A stretch of 64,000 nucleotides of DNA from an uncultured Planctomycetota bacterium (GTDB taxonomy: Bacteria > Planctomycetota > Planctomycetia > Gemmatales > HRBIN36): NCBI GenBank assembly GCA_937944855.1, contig CALFAY010000024.1, forward strand, positions 1 through 64,000. The letters are read 5' to 3'. Below, in pieces: positions 1 to 10,291 of the stretch. The notes below the pieces were generated by a model that did not search any database, had not been told where the DNA came from, and saw only the letters and a program-made list of their open reading frames with translations. How positions within the stretch are numbered: position 1 is the first letter of the stretch; the number at the start of each line of letters is the position of its first letter. The position numbers and the translations under genes were made by a program.

Positions 1-481
1 CCACGAAGAACCCAGCGAACGGCACTCCTACGAACAATACGCAAATCGCCGCCATTTCTAACAGGCGACTTTGGGAAATCGTTAAGTCAGCGAAAGACGC
101 AGGCCGGAACCAGGCCAGGAGCGCGATTGCGGCCACATCCAGTGCGAAAGTCCACCAGGGGCTGATCGGGACCCGGCCGAAACAGCCGCAGTGGCTGCGA
201 CCTTCCAGGGCCATGTACAGTGATGCGACAGCCAACATGCCGAAGAAAGCCAGCGCGGCATACCGCGCCCAGCGCTGGGCCAAGCCGCTGAGCAGCCACA
301 GACCCAGGAACAGTTCCACCTCGATGACCGCAATCTGTGCCCGCGGCGAGGCCAACAGCCCGTCACGGGCCAGAGGATCGAAACGGAAACCGTCGAGCTT
401 GGCGAAAGCGGCGAAAAGCAGGATCAACCCGACCGCGATGCGGACGACGAGGAAGCCGCGCCCCCCCCCCGTTGCGCGCAT
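1..481 (-). CDS. MauE/DoxX-like membrane protein, C-terminally truncated by window edge
   Basis: The reverse strand is open from an ATG at 481 to the window edge, about 160 codons with no stop; an in-frame TAG lies six codons upstream, which fixes this start. The product has four hydrophobic segments and the local motif HCGCFGRVPIS after the second or third segment. That Cys-Gly-Cys-Phe-Gly signature is usual in MauE/DoxX-type redox-associated membrane proteins of planctomycetes, which are thought to serve disulfide or electron transfer in the membrane (family knowledge). The first codons contain a run of ten G (ten C on the + strand, 461-470), giving ATG CGC GCA ACG then Gly-Gly-Gly. The role is inferred from motif only, and the C-terminus lies outside the window. 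Confidence 0.7.
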   Translation of the reverse strand, partial: MRATGGGRGFLVVRIAVGLILLFAAFAKLDGFRFDPLARDGLLASPRAQIAVIEVELFLGLWLLSGLAQRWARYAALAFFGMLAVASLYMALEGRSHCGCFGRVPISPWWTFALDVAAIALLAWFRPASFADLTISQSRLLEMAAICVLFVGVPFAGFFV

Positions 482-699
482 TCCAAGCCCGGTCGGCTAC
501 GAGCCGGGCGTCGGGTCCAGGAATCGGCATCTCGGCGGCCATCGCTGGCCCTTCCCGCCGAATGGATGTTGAGGTGATTCGGAAACTGAGCGTGAGATTA
601 CTCCGGCCAAGGGAAGGTTGTCAAAAAAAATTTGGAAATTTTTTCTACGTTGCAAACAAGGCGACCCACCCGGGGTTGGCGTGGCTGTCTTTCGTTGGC

Positions 700-763
700 T
701 TCCGAGCCGCGACGGCAACGGAGCGGGGAAGAAACACCGCTCCCTGGCGGTCGCGGCTCGGAA
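700..763. repeat. Dispersed two-tier hairpin repeat, copy 1
   Basis: A perfect 14-bp outer stem (700-713 with 750-763) encloses a 7-bp inner stem (720-726 with 737-743). The right half reads CCGCTCCCT, four bases, then GTCGCGGCTC. The same arrangement recurs at 34432-34485 and, degenerate, at 30376-30398, so this is a repeat family and not a chance hairpin. It may act as a REP-like element or a bidirectional terminator. Confidence 0.8.
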
Positions 764-823
764 TGGCAGTGGCGGTTCGGAATCGCTGACGAATGACAGG
801 CTCCGATCTGCCCAAAGCAACCC

Positions 824-852
824 TTGCAATCGCGCACCAAAGCCGCTACCTT
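824..852 (+). promoter_or_regulatory. Sigma-70-like promoter of the MFS transporter
   Basis: A -35-like TTGCAA (824-829) and a -10-like TACCTT (847-852) are separated by 17 bases, about 67 bases before the ATG at 919. The same TACCTT box appears upstream of leuS. Confidence 0.45.
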
Positions 853-918
853 GATCGCTCTGACTTGCCCAGCGCCACCGATGTCAACATAAGCCCGTTT
901 TTTTTCGGAGTTTCCACC

Positions 919-2295
919 ATGTCCCATGCTGGAAACGCGACGATCAGGCAGTCCTCTCCCGATTCCCTCGGCGTCAAGGTCCGCCTGTCGATCATGATGT
1001 TTCTGCAATTCTTCATCTGGGGAGCCTGGTTCGAACTGAGCTTCGGCTATCTGCCCAGCCTCGGATTCAACGCCGAATGGCAGCAACCGTTGATTCTGGG
1101 CACGTTCAACCTGGCTGCGGTGCTCGCCCTGTTCGTCGGAACCCAATTCGTCGATCGACACTTCGCCGCGGAGAAGTACCTGGCCTTTAGTCAGTTGATC
1201 GGCGGCTTGGCCATGATCGGCCTGTTTTTCATCCGGAAGGAGGAGGGAGCGACCTCAGCGCCGTTCTGGCCCTTCTTCGGTTTAATGCTGGTTCATTGCC
1301 TGTTCTATGTGCCGACCATTTCCATCACCAATTCCATCGCCTTTGCCAATCTAAAAGATCCGCAGCGGTACTTCGGTCCCATTCGCGTGTGGGGCACGAT
1401 TGGCTGGATCGTGGCGTCGTGGCCGTTCATCTTCATTCTTGTGGATTGGTCCAAGGTGCCGGCTTTTGGCAGCGTGGGGTTCACCGAGTGGCTGGGCACG
1501 GCCCTCGACCCCGAAAACGCGCTGAAAGGAGCGGCGTTCCGTCTGGCGTCGCGGTACATCTTTCTGGTGGCGGGAGTCGCGTCGCTGGTGATGGCCGGTT
1601 TCAGTCTCTTGCTTCCGCATACTCCGCCGCGGCCCAGCAACGGGGGCGAGCGATTCGCCTGGCTGGAAGCGATCAAACTGCTTCGCTATCCGTTCGTGCT
1701 GGTCCTGTTCATCGTCACCTTCCTCGATGCGGCCGTGCATCAGACCTTCTTTTTCTGGACCGAGCGTTTCCTGACGGGGCAGATCGGCATTCCGAGCAAC
1801 TGGGCTTCGCCGGTGATGAAGATCGGTCAGGTGGCGGAGATTCTGACCATGATCTTCCTCGGCTATGTGCTGAAGTCGCTGGGCTGGCGGTGGACGATGG
1901 TGCTGGGCGTGCTGGGGCATGCGGCTCGTTTTGCGGTGTTCGCTTACTACCCGGAACCGTGGGCAGCCGTGGCCATCAACGCCATCCACGGCATCTGCTA
2001 CGCCTTCTTCTTCGCCACGGTGTACATCTTCGTGGACGAATACTTCCCCAAGGACGCCCGCAGCAGCGCCCAGGGACTTTTCAATCTGCTGATCCTGGGC
2101 ATCGGGCCGTTCGTGGCCAATCTCATTTCGCCCCGGCTCGGCGAGATGTTCAAGGAAGGAGACACCTACGACTTCCGCACTATCTTTCAGTTTTCGATGG
2201 CAACGGCCTTGGTCGCAGCCCTGCTGCTGATGCTGTTCTTCTGGCCGCCGAAGAAGGAGCAGATGGCTCCGAGAAATGCCGAGGGAACGTCTTGA
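919..2295 (+). CDS. MFS transporter, nucleoside:H+ symporter (NupG)-like
   Basis: The product is 458 residues with about 12 hydrophobic segments. The N-terminal stretch VKVRLSIMMFLQFFIWGAW and the later IRVWGTIGWIVASWPF match the pattern of NupG/XapB-type nucleoside:proton symporters that are common in planctomycetes. It would import nucleosides across the inner membrane using the proton gradient (family knowledge). The ATG at 919 follows a GGAG at 907-910; the frame is open further upstream, but those 42 codons lack a ribosome site and are low-complexity. It ends eight bases before the convergent kinase gene. The substrate cannot be determined from sequence. Confidence 0.8.
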   Translation: MSHAGNATIRQSSPDSLGVKVRLSIMMFLQFFIWGAWFELSFGYLPSLGFNAEWQQPLILGTFNLAAVLALFVGTQFVDRHFAAEKYLAFSQLIGGLAMIGLFFIRKEEGATSAPFWPFFGLMLVHCLFYVPTISITNSIAFANLKDPQRYFGPIRVWGTIGWIVASWPFIFILVDWSKVPAFGSVGFTEWLGTALDPENALKGAAFRLASRYIFLVAGVASLVMAGFSLLLPHTPPRPSNGGERFAWLEAIKLLRYPFVLVLFIVTFLDAAVHQTFFFWTERFLTGQIGIPSNWASPVMKIGQVAEILTMIFLGYVLKSLGWRWTMVLGVLGHAARFAVFAYYPEPWAAVAINAIHGICYAFFFATVYIFVDEYFPKDARSSAQGLFNLLILGIGPFVANLISPRLGEMFKEGDTYDFRTIFQFSMATALVAALLLMLFFWPPKKEQMAPRNAEGTS

Positions 2296-2303
2296 CCGGC
2301 CGC

Positions 2304-3965
2304 CTAGGGAATGGGATTGTCCGCCTCGGTCCTGGAAGCCCGGTGGTCGAGAGAGGACAGAGCCGCTTCGATGCGTTCGACGGCGGTTTTGGCGGCGGGA
2401 TCGGAACGGTCCCGATACAGGTCGGCGAGGGCCTGGAGGCGTCGGCGGGCCTGGGAGACGGGTTCGCTCTGGGCCAGACGGATGGCTTCATCCACGGCCG
2501 CCAGATCCCGCGCGTCGGCTTTTTGCAAGGCGGAACGAGCCTTGTCCACCCATTCCTTCTGGGATTCGATGCCGTCGAAGGCGGCCACCAGTTTGTCCCA
2601 GATCATGCGGGCCTTGGCGAAGTTGCCGCTCTCGTATTCCCGCTGGGCTTCTCGAAAGAATCGCTCCGCCTCGCCGGCGGCGGTGGTGGAGTCGGCGGGA
2701 GACCGCCAGCGGGCCTTGACGGCGGCCTCGCGCTCGGCGATACGCTGTCGATACAACTGCACCTGCACATGGTAGGGATGCCCGCGGTACTGCTGCTCGA
2801 TGCGATCCAGAAGTTCCCCGGCTGCCACCCACTCATCGCGGTCCAATAGCCGCCGCACCTCGTCGAGCCGCTGTTCCACGCTGGCCGGCCACAATCCCCA
2901 GATCAGCACTCCTAAAACGATGACCAGACCGAAGATCAGGACCCAGGCCTGATTGAGCAGGCGATGGATCGGCCCTTCGGCAGAGCCGGAACGCTCCTCG
3001 TCACGCAGGCGTTCCTCGACCGGCAAACCAGGATTGGCGGGGCCGAACTCCTCCGCGAAGTTGATGCCGGTTCCGCCCAGCGTCGTGCTGCTGCGGACTT
3101 CGTCGGTGGTCAGTTGATCGCGGCGAGCCAGGTGCCGGCGGATGCGTTCCAGGTTCCGAGCCACCACTGCGGCGTCCGGCGGACGGTCATCCGGATCCTT
3201 GGCCAGAAGCTGGCACACCAGTTCGTCCAGTTCGTAGGGAATGTCCTCGGCAAATTTGCGCGGCGGATCGAAGCGGGCGAAGCGGTGCTTCTGAAGCATC
3301 TCGACGGTGGTCGAAGCCTGGAACGGAGTCCGGCCGGTCAGGAGCGTGTAGAGCACTACCCCCAGCGAGTACAGATCGCTCCGTCGGGTCACCGGCTTGC
3401 CGGCGGCCTGCTCCGGCGAGAGGTACTCGGCTGTTCCAACGACGGCATTGGCCTGAGTCAGGTTCCGCTCGGAGAACAGCCGGGCTACGCCGAAGTCCAG
3501 CAGCTTGACCAACTTCTGGGTACTCAGAAGCAGATTGGTCGGCTTCAGATCGCGGTGGATGATGCCGTGGTCGTGGGCATGCTTCAAAGCCGAGCAGATC
3601 TGGATTGCGTGGTCGATGACTTCGTCCCAGGCCATGCGGCCGTTCTTGCGGAGCAGGTCGTCGAAGCTCGGCCCCTCGACATATTCCATGACGTAGTAGG
3701 GCCAGCCCTGATACTCGCCGGACTCATAGAAGGCGACGATGTTGGGATGCTTCAAGGTGCTCAGGGCTTCGATCTCCCGCCGGAAGCGGAGGACAAAGCC
3801 GGTTTCCTGAGCCAGGGCGGGAGACAAGAGCTTGACCGCCGCCAGGTCGGGGCGCTCGGCGGAGGCGCTGTCGGACGCGATGTTCCGGGCGAGATACACC
3901 GTACCCATGCCGCCACGACCGATCTCTTTCTCAATCTGCCATTGACCCAGCCTGGCCCCGATCAT
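2304..3965 (-). CDS. Membrane-anchored Ser/Thr protein kinase
   Basis: This is a 553-residue Hanks-type kinase. Visible motifs, in order, are GRGGMGTVYLARN (P-loop), AAVKLL (Lys), HRDLKPTN (catalytic loop), LDFGVARLF (DFG) and LSPEQ in place of APE. A single transmembrane segment (VLIFGLVIVLGVLIWGLWP) follows at roughly residue 340. The C-terminal ~190 residues are charged and helical, with a TPR-like look, and would face the periplasm. I chose the ATG at 3965 because GGAGAG precedes it by about nine bases; an ATG 12 codons upstream (4001) is also open. It is convergent with the MFS gene and divergent from the zinc-knuckle gene. Its signal and substrates are unknown. Confidence 0.9.
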   Translation of the reverse strand: MIGARLGQWQIEKEIGRGGMGTVYLARNIASDSASAERPDLAAVKLLSPALAQETGFVLRFRREIEALSTLKHPNIVAFYESGEYQGWPYYVMEYVEGPSFDDLLRKNGRMAWDEVIDHAIQICSALKHAHDHGIIHRDLKPTNLLLSTQKLVKLLDFGVARLFSERNLTQANAVVGTAEYLSPEQAAGKPVTRRSDLYSLGVVLYTLLTGRTPFQASTTVEMLQKHRFARFDPPRKFAEDIPYELDELVCQLLAKDPDDRPPDAAVVARNLERIRRHLARRDQLTTDEVRSSTTLGGTGINFAEEFGPANPGLPVEERLRDEERSGSAEGPIHRLLNQAWVLIFGLVIVLGVLIWGLWPASVEQRLDEVRRLLDRDEWVAAGELLDRIEQQYRGHPYHVQVQLYRQRIAEREAAVKARWRSPADSTTAAGEAERFFREAQREYESGNFAKARMIWDKLVAAFDGIESQKEWVDKARSALQKADARDLAAVDEAIRLAQSEPVSQARRRLQALADLYRDRSDPAAKTAVERIEAALSSLDHRASRTEADNPIP

Positions 3966-4126
3966 GCTCGACAACTCTCCGCGAGGATTGAGCCACCCCA
4001 AAAGGTAGCTTAAGACGCTGGGTCGGGAAACGCAAAGGCATGGGAGGAGAACGGGAGCCTTGCGATCGCTTCGGGGGCTGCGTACAGTGAAGAGAAGTGA
4101 TTCATCCGACGGAACGAGGTCTGAAC

Positions 4127-4549
4127 ATGTCGCGGAAGTCCGAGGTGGTGGCGTTCAAGGTCGAGGCGGAACTGGCCAAAATCCTCAATGAACTGCCCAA
4201 CAAAAGCGCCTTTATCCGCAAGGCCATCGTGGCCCAACTGAACATGGCTTGTCCGCTCTGCCACGGCACGGGCGTTCTGCCCAAGGGTCTGGTGGACCAC
4301 TACGCCGCCCAATTGCCCAAGCTCAGCATGAGAAGCTGCGATGGCTGCGGCGACAAGGCCTCGGTTCACGTCGCCGACCCCGGCGAGCTGTCCCCGGCCG
4401 ACCGCGCCCGGCTGGAGCAGTTTTTCCACGGCGGCCCGTTCTATTGCGACACCTGCTACGAGAAAGCTCCGCCCTGCGACGACTGCGGTTGGCACATCAC
4501 TCCCGAGCAGGCCAAGAAGCACAAGAAAGCCGCACATCAGCATTCTTGA
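4127..4549 (+). CDS. Small protein with ribbon-helix-helix-like N-terminus and zinc knuckles
   Basis: The product is 140 residues. Residues 1-45 (MSRKSEVVAFKVEAELAKIL onward) look like a CopG/Arc-type ribbon-helix-helix dimerisation unit. They are followed by CPLCHGTG, CDGCGDK and CDTCYEKAPPCDDCGWH, three Cys pairs or more that could bind zinc, the first resembling a DnaJ zinc knuckle. The start at 4127 is preceded by CGAGG; an upstream GTG at 4097 is possible. It is divergent from the kinase. A DNA-binding role is plausible, but no target can be read from the sequence. Confidence 0.7.
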   Translation: MSRKSEVVAFKVEAELAKILNELPNKSAFIRKAIVAQLNMACPLCHGTGVLPKGLVDHYAAQLPKLSMRSCDGCGDKASVHVADPGELSPADRARLEQFFHGGPFYCDTCYEKAPPCDDCGWHITPEQAKKHKKAAHQHS

Positions 4550-4721
4550 GGCAGTCTTCGGAAAAAAAGCGAAACTGCTCTTTCCTCGGAAGTGCGATCC
4601 GCTATAAGCCTGCCCCGCTGAGCCGGGAAGAGGCCAGACTTGTCGTCCGGCCAGCAGGGATTCTTCTGCAAAAAAGGATGTGTTTTTGCGGAATGGCCTG
4701 TGGAAAGTGCGGAAATGCGGG
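4550..4721. other. Intergenic stretch, no gene seen
   Basis: Nothing coding is supported. A 7-bp A/T-rich hairpin (GCAAAAA 4668-4674 with TTTTTGC 4683-4689) might terminate transcription from the zinc-knuckle gene. Confidence 0.4.
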
Positions 4722-4750
4722 TTGACAGGACTTGGCCTCGTTGCTATCAG
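4722..4750 (+). promoter_or_regulatory. Sigma-70-like promoter with no ORF behind it
   Basis: A consensus TTGACA (4722-4727) is followed after 17 bases by TATCAG (4745-4750). No credible ORF with a ribosome site follows on the + strand; instead there is a stretch rich in inverted repeats. This suggests a non-coding transcript starting near 4757. Confidence 0.5.
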
Positions 4751-4756
4751 CCGCCT

Positions 4757-4969
4757 CCACAGTTGCGACCAAATCCGTTGGGGCGAGTATGGGAAAGTGA
4801 AGGCTCTATTGCGTGTCCGGTTATGCGGGAAACCGGCACTGCCCTGCCCTCCTGGGTAGAAGCGACAACCTCATTGGATCAAGTGGTTTCTGGGTCGGCC
4901 ACTCCAGTGGGAGCTTCGCAATAGAGCTTTATCAGGACCGAGGGCCGGGCGTTACGTCCCGGCTCTCGG
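4757..4969 (+). ncRNA. Candidate structured non-coding RNA
   Basis: An 11-base perfect inverted repeat (4803-4813 with 4917-4927) would close a domain of about 125 nt. The domain contains a hairpin at 4813-4839 (CCGGTT/AACCGG plus GTG/CAC) and a small CCAC/GTGG hairpin near 4900. It is followed by a 12-bp stem (4938-4949 with 4958-4969). The layout of long closing stem, internal hairpins and strong 3' hairpin after a promoter resembles a 6S- or regulatory-type RNA, but I recognise no family. The 3' stem could instead terminate the leuS-methyltransferase operon on the other strand. Confidence 0.4.
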
Positions 4970-5072
4970 GGGAATACGCCGACACGCTGCTTCGTGTGCC
5001 GCTGATCGGCTTCCGCCTCGGAAGTTCCGGGGACTGCCGATCGGCGTCGCGGGAGGCGGCGTGTTCGGCTTT

Positions 5073-5855
5073 TTACTCGGCCCGACAGGCAAAAAACCAG
5101 TCCCAGGGCGGCTCCTGATCGGTGAAGTCTTCCCGCAACCGGAAGTGGTCCCAGGGCAACAGCACCTTCTCGATCCGGACGTCCCGGAACCCCGCCTTTT
5201 CCAACCGCCAGGGAATCTCGAACGGCTGCCAGAAGTGCTGCACGATGCCGCGAAAAGAAAACCGGCTGAAGGCGAAGTCGAAGTAGCGATGCTCCGCCAA
5301 ATGGGCTGCGTTCTTCTCCGCGGCCTCCATCGGCATGCCCCGCCTCAATGCCCGGTCCAGCAGAAGCATCGTCCAGTAATGCACGCCGTCCATGGCCGGG
5401 ACGATTCCGAGAAACCTTCCCCCCGCCCTCAGGCAGCATCGGACCTGCACCAGGACTGCCTCGATGTCCCGCACGTCGGGCATGACGAGGCTGTTGACGG
5501 CCACGGCGAGATCGAGTTGGCCGTGCAGGAACCGCAAGTCGGTCAGGCTGGCGTCATGGAAGCGGACGTTGTTCAGGCCGACGCAGCGTTGGCGGGCATG
5601 ATGCAGCATTTGCTCAGCGAAATCCACGGCGTGGACGGTCACGAACTTCGCAGCCAGCAACGGCAGCAAGGGCCCCTTCCCGCAGCCGAGATCGGCCGCC
5701 GTCCCCTCGGACTGGTTGGGCAATCCGTGGACTTCTCTGAGCAGCGGATTGACCGCGTCGGCCCGGTACGGGTCAACGAACTCCCGCTCATAGTCGGCGG
5801 CGATGGCCGACCAGGCGGCCGACTGATCGGGGAGCCAACCTGCCGGCTTGCTCAC
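5073..5855 (-). CDS. Class I SAM-dependent methyltransferase
   Basis: The product is 260 residues. Motif I (AADLGCGKGPLLPLLA) lies near residue 55, followed by an acidic motif II (VHAVDFAEQML) and a post-motif region LDLAVAVNSLVMPDV, as in Rossmann-type small-molecule or protein methyltransferases. The substrate is unknown. The start lies three bases after the leuS stop codon on the same strand, so the two genes are probably co-transcribed and translationally linked. No membrane segment is visible. Confidence 0.8.
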   Translation of the reverse strand: MSKPAGWLPDQSAAWSAIAADYEREFVDPYRADAVNPLLREVHGLPNQSEGTAADLGCGKGPLLPLLAAKFVTVHAVDFAEQMLHHARQRCVGLNNVRFHDASLTDLRFLHGQLDLAVAVNSLVMPDVRDIEAVLVQVRCCLRAGGRFLGIVPAMDGVHYWTMLLLDRALRRGMPMEAAEKNAAHLAEHRYFDFAFSRFSFRGIVQHFWQPFEIPWRLEKAGFRDVRIEKVLLPWDHFRLREDFTDQEPPWDWFFACRAE

Positions 5856-5858
5856 GCT

Positions 5859-8642
<2,784 letters not shown>

Positions 8643-8663
8643 GGCCGCTCCGCTACAGCAATG

Positions 8664-8691
8664 AAAAAAGGCCCTCGTCGCCCAAGGGCCT
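8664..8691 (-). terminator. Intrinsic terminator or attenuator in the leuS leader
   Basis: On the minus strand, AGGCCCT pairs with AGGGCCT around a 9-base loop and is followed by six T. It lies between the upstream DUF1080 gene and leuS, but its T-run ends 22 bases before the leuS ATG, leaving no room for a promoter downstream. Confidence 0.75.
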
Positions 8692-8716
8692 CGCCACGAT
8701 GCGGACCTACCCTGTC

Positions 8717-8745
8717 AAGGTACGTCGGCTAAGGGAGGGAGTCAA
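8717..8745 (-). promoter_or_regulatory. leuS: Sigma-70-like promoter of leuS
   Basis: On the minus strand, TTGACT (8745-8740) and TACCTT (8722-8717) are 17 bases apart. The predicted start near 8710 would give a leader of about 68 nt containing the terminator hairpin. Confidence 0.45.
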
Positions 8746-8765
8746 TTGAAGCCAGACCGTCGCCG

Positions 8766-9431
8766 CTAGGGAGAGGCCGGGCGTTTTTCGCCTTCTTCCA
8801 ACCTGCGGACCTGGATGTTCCGCACTTCGCCGGTGGTGCGATAGGTGGCGATGCCGAACGGCCTCGACCGCCGACACTCGCCGCGGATGCTGATCTGCTT
8901 GTTGGTCGTGTCGGCGTCCACAACCTGCTCGTCGTTGATCCACGCCTGAATGCGTCCCTTCATGACCCGGATGCGGATCGTGTACCACCGCCCCTTGGCG
9001 AACTCCATGTTCTTGGTTGTCTCGTTCATCGAAGCGTCCAGTTGATTGAGACTGGACAGGCCGACGATGCCGCCGCCCCAGCCGCCGACCACCAGCGAGC
9101 AGTAGTCCTCACCCACGGGAAAGGTGGTCGTGGCGAAGAAGTCGTCGCCGTCGAGCTTGCGGGCTTCGAGCCGCACTTCATAGTCGGTGCGGGGAAAATC
9201 CTCACGGGCATAAGTGATGCCGGTCATCGGCTCCCCGGCCTCGAGAACGACGGTGCCGTTGCGCAGGAAGACTTTCCCAGTCCCGACGAACTCGGACGAC
9301 TTCCAGCCCTCCAGCGATTTGCCGTCGAAAAGGGTCTTCCACGCCCGCTTGTCCCCTGCCGGGTCGGCAAGAGCAACCATGGGCCCAAGCAGAATGGCCA
9401 ACAGCCCAGCCAGAAACATCTTGGTTTTCAT
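8766..9431 (-). CDS. Secreted DUF1080 (3-keto-disaccharide hydrolase-like) protein
   Basis: The product is 221 residues. An N-terminal signal peptide (MKTKMFLAGLLAILLG, cleaved near VALAD) is followed by WKTLFDGKSLEGWKSSEF, the hallmark opening of the DUF1080 / 3-keto-disaccharide hydrolase domain. The fold is a concanavalin-like sandwich acting on sugars in the periplasm (family knowledge). The family is greatly expanded in planctomycetes. It lies upstream of leuS, separated by a promoter and terminator. The substrate is not determined. Confidence 0.85.
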   Translation of the reverse strand: MKTKMFLAGLLAILLGPMVALADPAGDKRAWKTLFDGKSLEGWKSSEFVGTGKVFLRNGTVVLEAGEPMTGITYAREDFPRTDYEVRLEARKLDGDDFFATTTFPVGEDYCSLVVGGWGGGIVGLSSLNQLDASMNETTKNMEFAKGRWYTIRIRVMKGRIQAWINDEQVVDADTTNKQISIRGECRRSRPFGIATYRTTGEVRNIQVRRLEEGEKRPASP

Positions 9432-9467
9432 CGCACTGCCCCCGGAAACAGCATTGCGGAGGTCAAG

Positions 9468-10145
9468 TTACACTGACACAAACCGCCTCCTGCTTCGGGC
9501 GGCTGCCGCCACGCCCAGCAGCGCGCAGGCCAACAGCCAAATGCCGCCCGGCTCGGGAATCAGAGTCCCGTTGGGCGGGGGAGACGAACTTTGCTGCACG
9601 TTGTCGATGCCCAGGACCGACGTGCCGACGCCGCCCCCGTCGTTGCGGACACCGAAGAGCAACAAGAACGTCCCGCTGGTGGGGAACGTGTGAGTCACGT
9701 GGACCCAGCCGGTGGTGCCGAAGTCGCCTACGCCCACGATGTTGGCCGTGAACAGGTTGGCGACGAAGTTGAGGCTGCCGTCAAAGAGGTTGACAAAGGC
9801 ATCGTCGTTGGCTGGATTGGCGTCCTCGGCCTTGAAGAAGACGTCGAAGCTGAGCACTTCGCCGGCAGCGACGTCGAAGAATTGGCCCAGTGTCGTGTAC
9901 TCGCCCTCCTGACCCCCGCCGAGATACGCCAGGAACGAGCCATGCGTCGGAAAAAAGAATAGAGGCGGAGAAAATATTGAGGTGTAGTTTCCGGCGACGA
10001 AGCCGAAGCCGCCTGGAGCGGGGATCAGGCTCCAGCCGGTGAAATCACCGGTCTCGAAACTGCCGTTGGTGATCGGGGCTGCATTCGACGACGTGGACGC
10101 CAGCAAGATGGCCAGCGCGACAGCAACCAGATGTGGGCGACGCAT
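9468..10145 (-). CDS. PEP-CTERM sorting-domain protein
   Basis: The product is 225 residues with an N-terminal signal peptide (LVAVALAILLASTSSNA). A beta-rich body begins ITNGSFETGDFTGWSL, typical of PEP-CTERM exported proteins. The C-terminus is the sorting tripartite signal: IPEPGG, a hydrophobic helix (LLACALLGVAAAA) and a basic tail RSRRR. Exosortase would process it during export to the cell surface (family knowledge); no exosortase is in the window. The body resembles no enzyme I recognise. Confidence 0.85.
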   Translation of the reverse strand: MRRPHLVAVALAILLASTSSNAAPITNGSFETGDFTGWSLIPAPGGFGFVAGNYTSIFSPPLFFFPTHGSFLAYLGGGQEGEYTTLGQFFDVAAGEVLSFDVFFKAEDANPANDDAFVNLFDGSLNFVANLFTANIVGVGDFGTTGWVHVTHTFPTSGTFLLLFGVRNDGGGVGTSVLGIDNVQQSSSPPPNGTLIPEPGGIWLLACALLGVAAAARSRRRFVSV

Positions 10146-10291
10146 AAAGCCTCCTGTCCTTGAAAGAATCCTTTGTAAACCTGGGCTTGCGCTTCCGGTA
10201 GGTCCGGCAAGATTTCATGAAGAAGCACGCTTGCCTGTCCTGGTTTGTCTTACCCTACAAAGGCTGATACTGGCTCGCAAGCCAATTGTCA

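Larger units (their letters stand above)
482..918. other. Intergenic region with palindrome, hairpin repeat and promoter
   Basis: This 437-base divergent spacer has no convincing gene; ORFs across it lack ribosome sites and family resemblance. It holds an A/T palindrome (625-633 with 636-644, spacer GG), the two-tier hairpin repeat at 700-763, and a sigma-70-like promoter at 824-852 facing the MFS transporter. Confidence 0.7.

Noticed and set aside
4803..4945. Resemblance to a cobalamin riboswitch (CCGGCACTGCCC, GGCCACT, ATCAGGACC in order)
   Set aside because: The conserved core segments between them and the full B12 box are missing, and no suitable gene follows on the + strand.
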